Of a stretch of 13,939 bases of DNA, positions 13,473-13,939 are shown piece after piece. The translations under genes were made by a program, and so were the position numbers. The notes below the pieces were generated by a model that was not told where the DNA came from, searched no databases, and saw only the letters and a list, made by a program, of their open reading frames with translations. The first letter of the stretch is position 1; each line of letters starts with the position of its first letter. Origin of the DNA: Candidatus Parcubacteria bacterium (lineage in GTDB: Bacteria > Patescibacteriota > Patescibacteriia > Patescibacteriales > UBA12075); contig JAGLLI010000047.1 of NCBI GenBank assembly GCA_023140595.1, forward strand, positions 1-13,939. Reading direction: 5' to 3'.

Positions 13473-13939
13473 ATGCCTAAAACAAAACTGCAAAAACAAG
13501 AGATTTTAAGAACTCTTGAAAAAAAGATTAAAAAAGCTAAATCCATTGTTTTTACTGAATTTAATTCTTTGGGAGTAAAAGACAATGAAGAATTAAGAAA
13601 TAATTTAAGAGCGGCTGACAGTGAATATATGGTTGCCAAAAAAACTCTTTTTGATATTGCTTTTAAGGAAGAAAAAATTGAAAATTTGGATATTAAGAGT
13701 TTTGAAGGAAAAATCGCGGCAATATTCGGTTATAAAGATGAAGTTGCTCCGGCGAAAATTGTTGATGAATTTCAAAATAAGAATGAAGAAAATAAAGAAA
13801 AAGTAAGATTGGTTGCGGGAATTTTGGAAAATAAATTTTTAAATACTGTTGAAGTTACCGCACTTGCGAAATTGCCAAGCAAAGAAGAATTATATGCCAA
13901 AATTGTCGGCTCCCTAAACGCGCCGATTTCCGGTTTTGT
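13473..13939 (+). CDS. rplJ: Ribosomal protein L10 (uL10), 5' part, runs off the window
   Basis: The 155 visible residues cover most of a protein usually about 170 long. L10 is the base of the ribosomal stalk that carries L7/L12 and recruits translation GTPases; it also binds its own leader. The sequence starts MPKTKLQKQEI, continues with the globular domain (SIVFTEFNSLGVKDNEELR, VAKKTLFDIAF), and near the edge has the conserved LPSKEELYAKIVGSLNAPISGF. The reading frame stays open to the last base, so the C-terminal helix that binds L7/L12 lies beyond. No Shine-Dalgarno is seen before the ATG; the start is fixed by similarity and by the leader ending 33 bases upstream. rplL would be expected next. 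Confidence 0.95.
   Translation, partial: MPKTKLQKQEILRTLEKKIKKAKSIVFTEFNSLGVKDNEELRNNLRAADSEYMVAKKTLFDIAFKEEKIENLDIKSFEGKIAAIFGYKDEVAPAKIVDEFQNKNEENKEKVRLVAGILENKFLNTVEVTALAKLPSKEELYAKIVGSLNAPISGF

Noticed and set aside
13621..13806. Plus-strand open frame of 61 codons within rplJ
   Set aside because: It is out of frame with the clear L10 coding sequence and is only a Lys/Leu-rich shadow.

Overview
The window is an AT-rich stretch of bacterial chromosome. Its gene set points to a candidate phyla radiation (Patescibacteria-like) bacterium: an ECF-type sigma factor followed by a DUF5667-type membrane protein, Lys/Asn/Ile-rich proteins, few Shine-Dalgarno sequences, and a short rplJ leader. This placement is inferred from gene content and style, not from a marker phylogeny. 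Stops in use are TAA and TAG, and long genes read through cleanly in the standard bacterial code.

Layout, left to right. (1) Bases 1-1225: the C-terminal part of a sigma factor, with its upstream part out of frame, overlapping in function with a tightly coupled DUF5667 membrane protein that is a plausible anti-sigma or sensor partner. (2) Bases 1278-3431: a bifunctional penicillin-binding protein of the PBP1C type, preceded by a TATAAT box placed so that the transcript would be leaderless. (3) Bases 3530-4034: a self-contained cassette with a strong promoter built around a 12+12 palindrome, a 111-residue orphan gene with a good Shine-Dalgarno, and a bidirectional terminator. (4) Bases 4051-10506, minus strand: a very large (2151 residue) alpha-2-macroglobulin with an intact CSEQ thioester motif. 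The PBP1C/alpha-2-macroglobulin pair is a known bacterial partnership (pbpC-yfhM in E. coli), thought to link repair of damaged cell wall to trapping of invading proteases. Here the two genes converge on the orphan cassette. (5) Bases 10507-10893: a gene-free region with a 26-bp near-palindrome and a GC-rich palindromic repeat element. (6) Bases 10894-11776: a zeta-toxin-like P-loop kinase plus a 53-residue basic/charged protein, a possible toxin-antitoxin-like pair. (7) Bases 11803-13290: a terminator or attenuator hairpin and an ABC-F ATPase. (8) Bases 13291 to the end: an inverted repeat, a promoter, an L10 leader RNA with terminator, and the 5' part of rplJ (ribosomal protein L10), which runs off the window.

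The observations most worth following are these: a GC-rich hairpin repeat apparently present twice, once inserted in frame in the pbpC-like gene and once (inverted) in the intergenic region; the zeta-kinase/small-protein pair; the palindrome-promoter orphan cassette lying between pbpC and the macroglobulin gene; and the apparent frame break in the sigma factor, which falls on a canonical C CCA AAA slippery heptamer.
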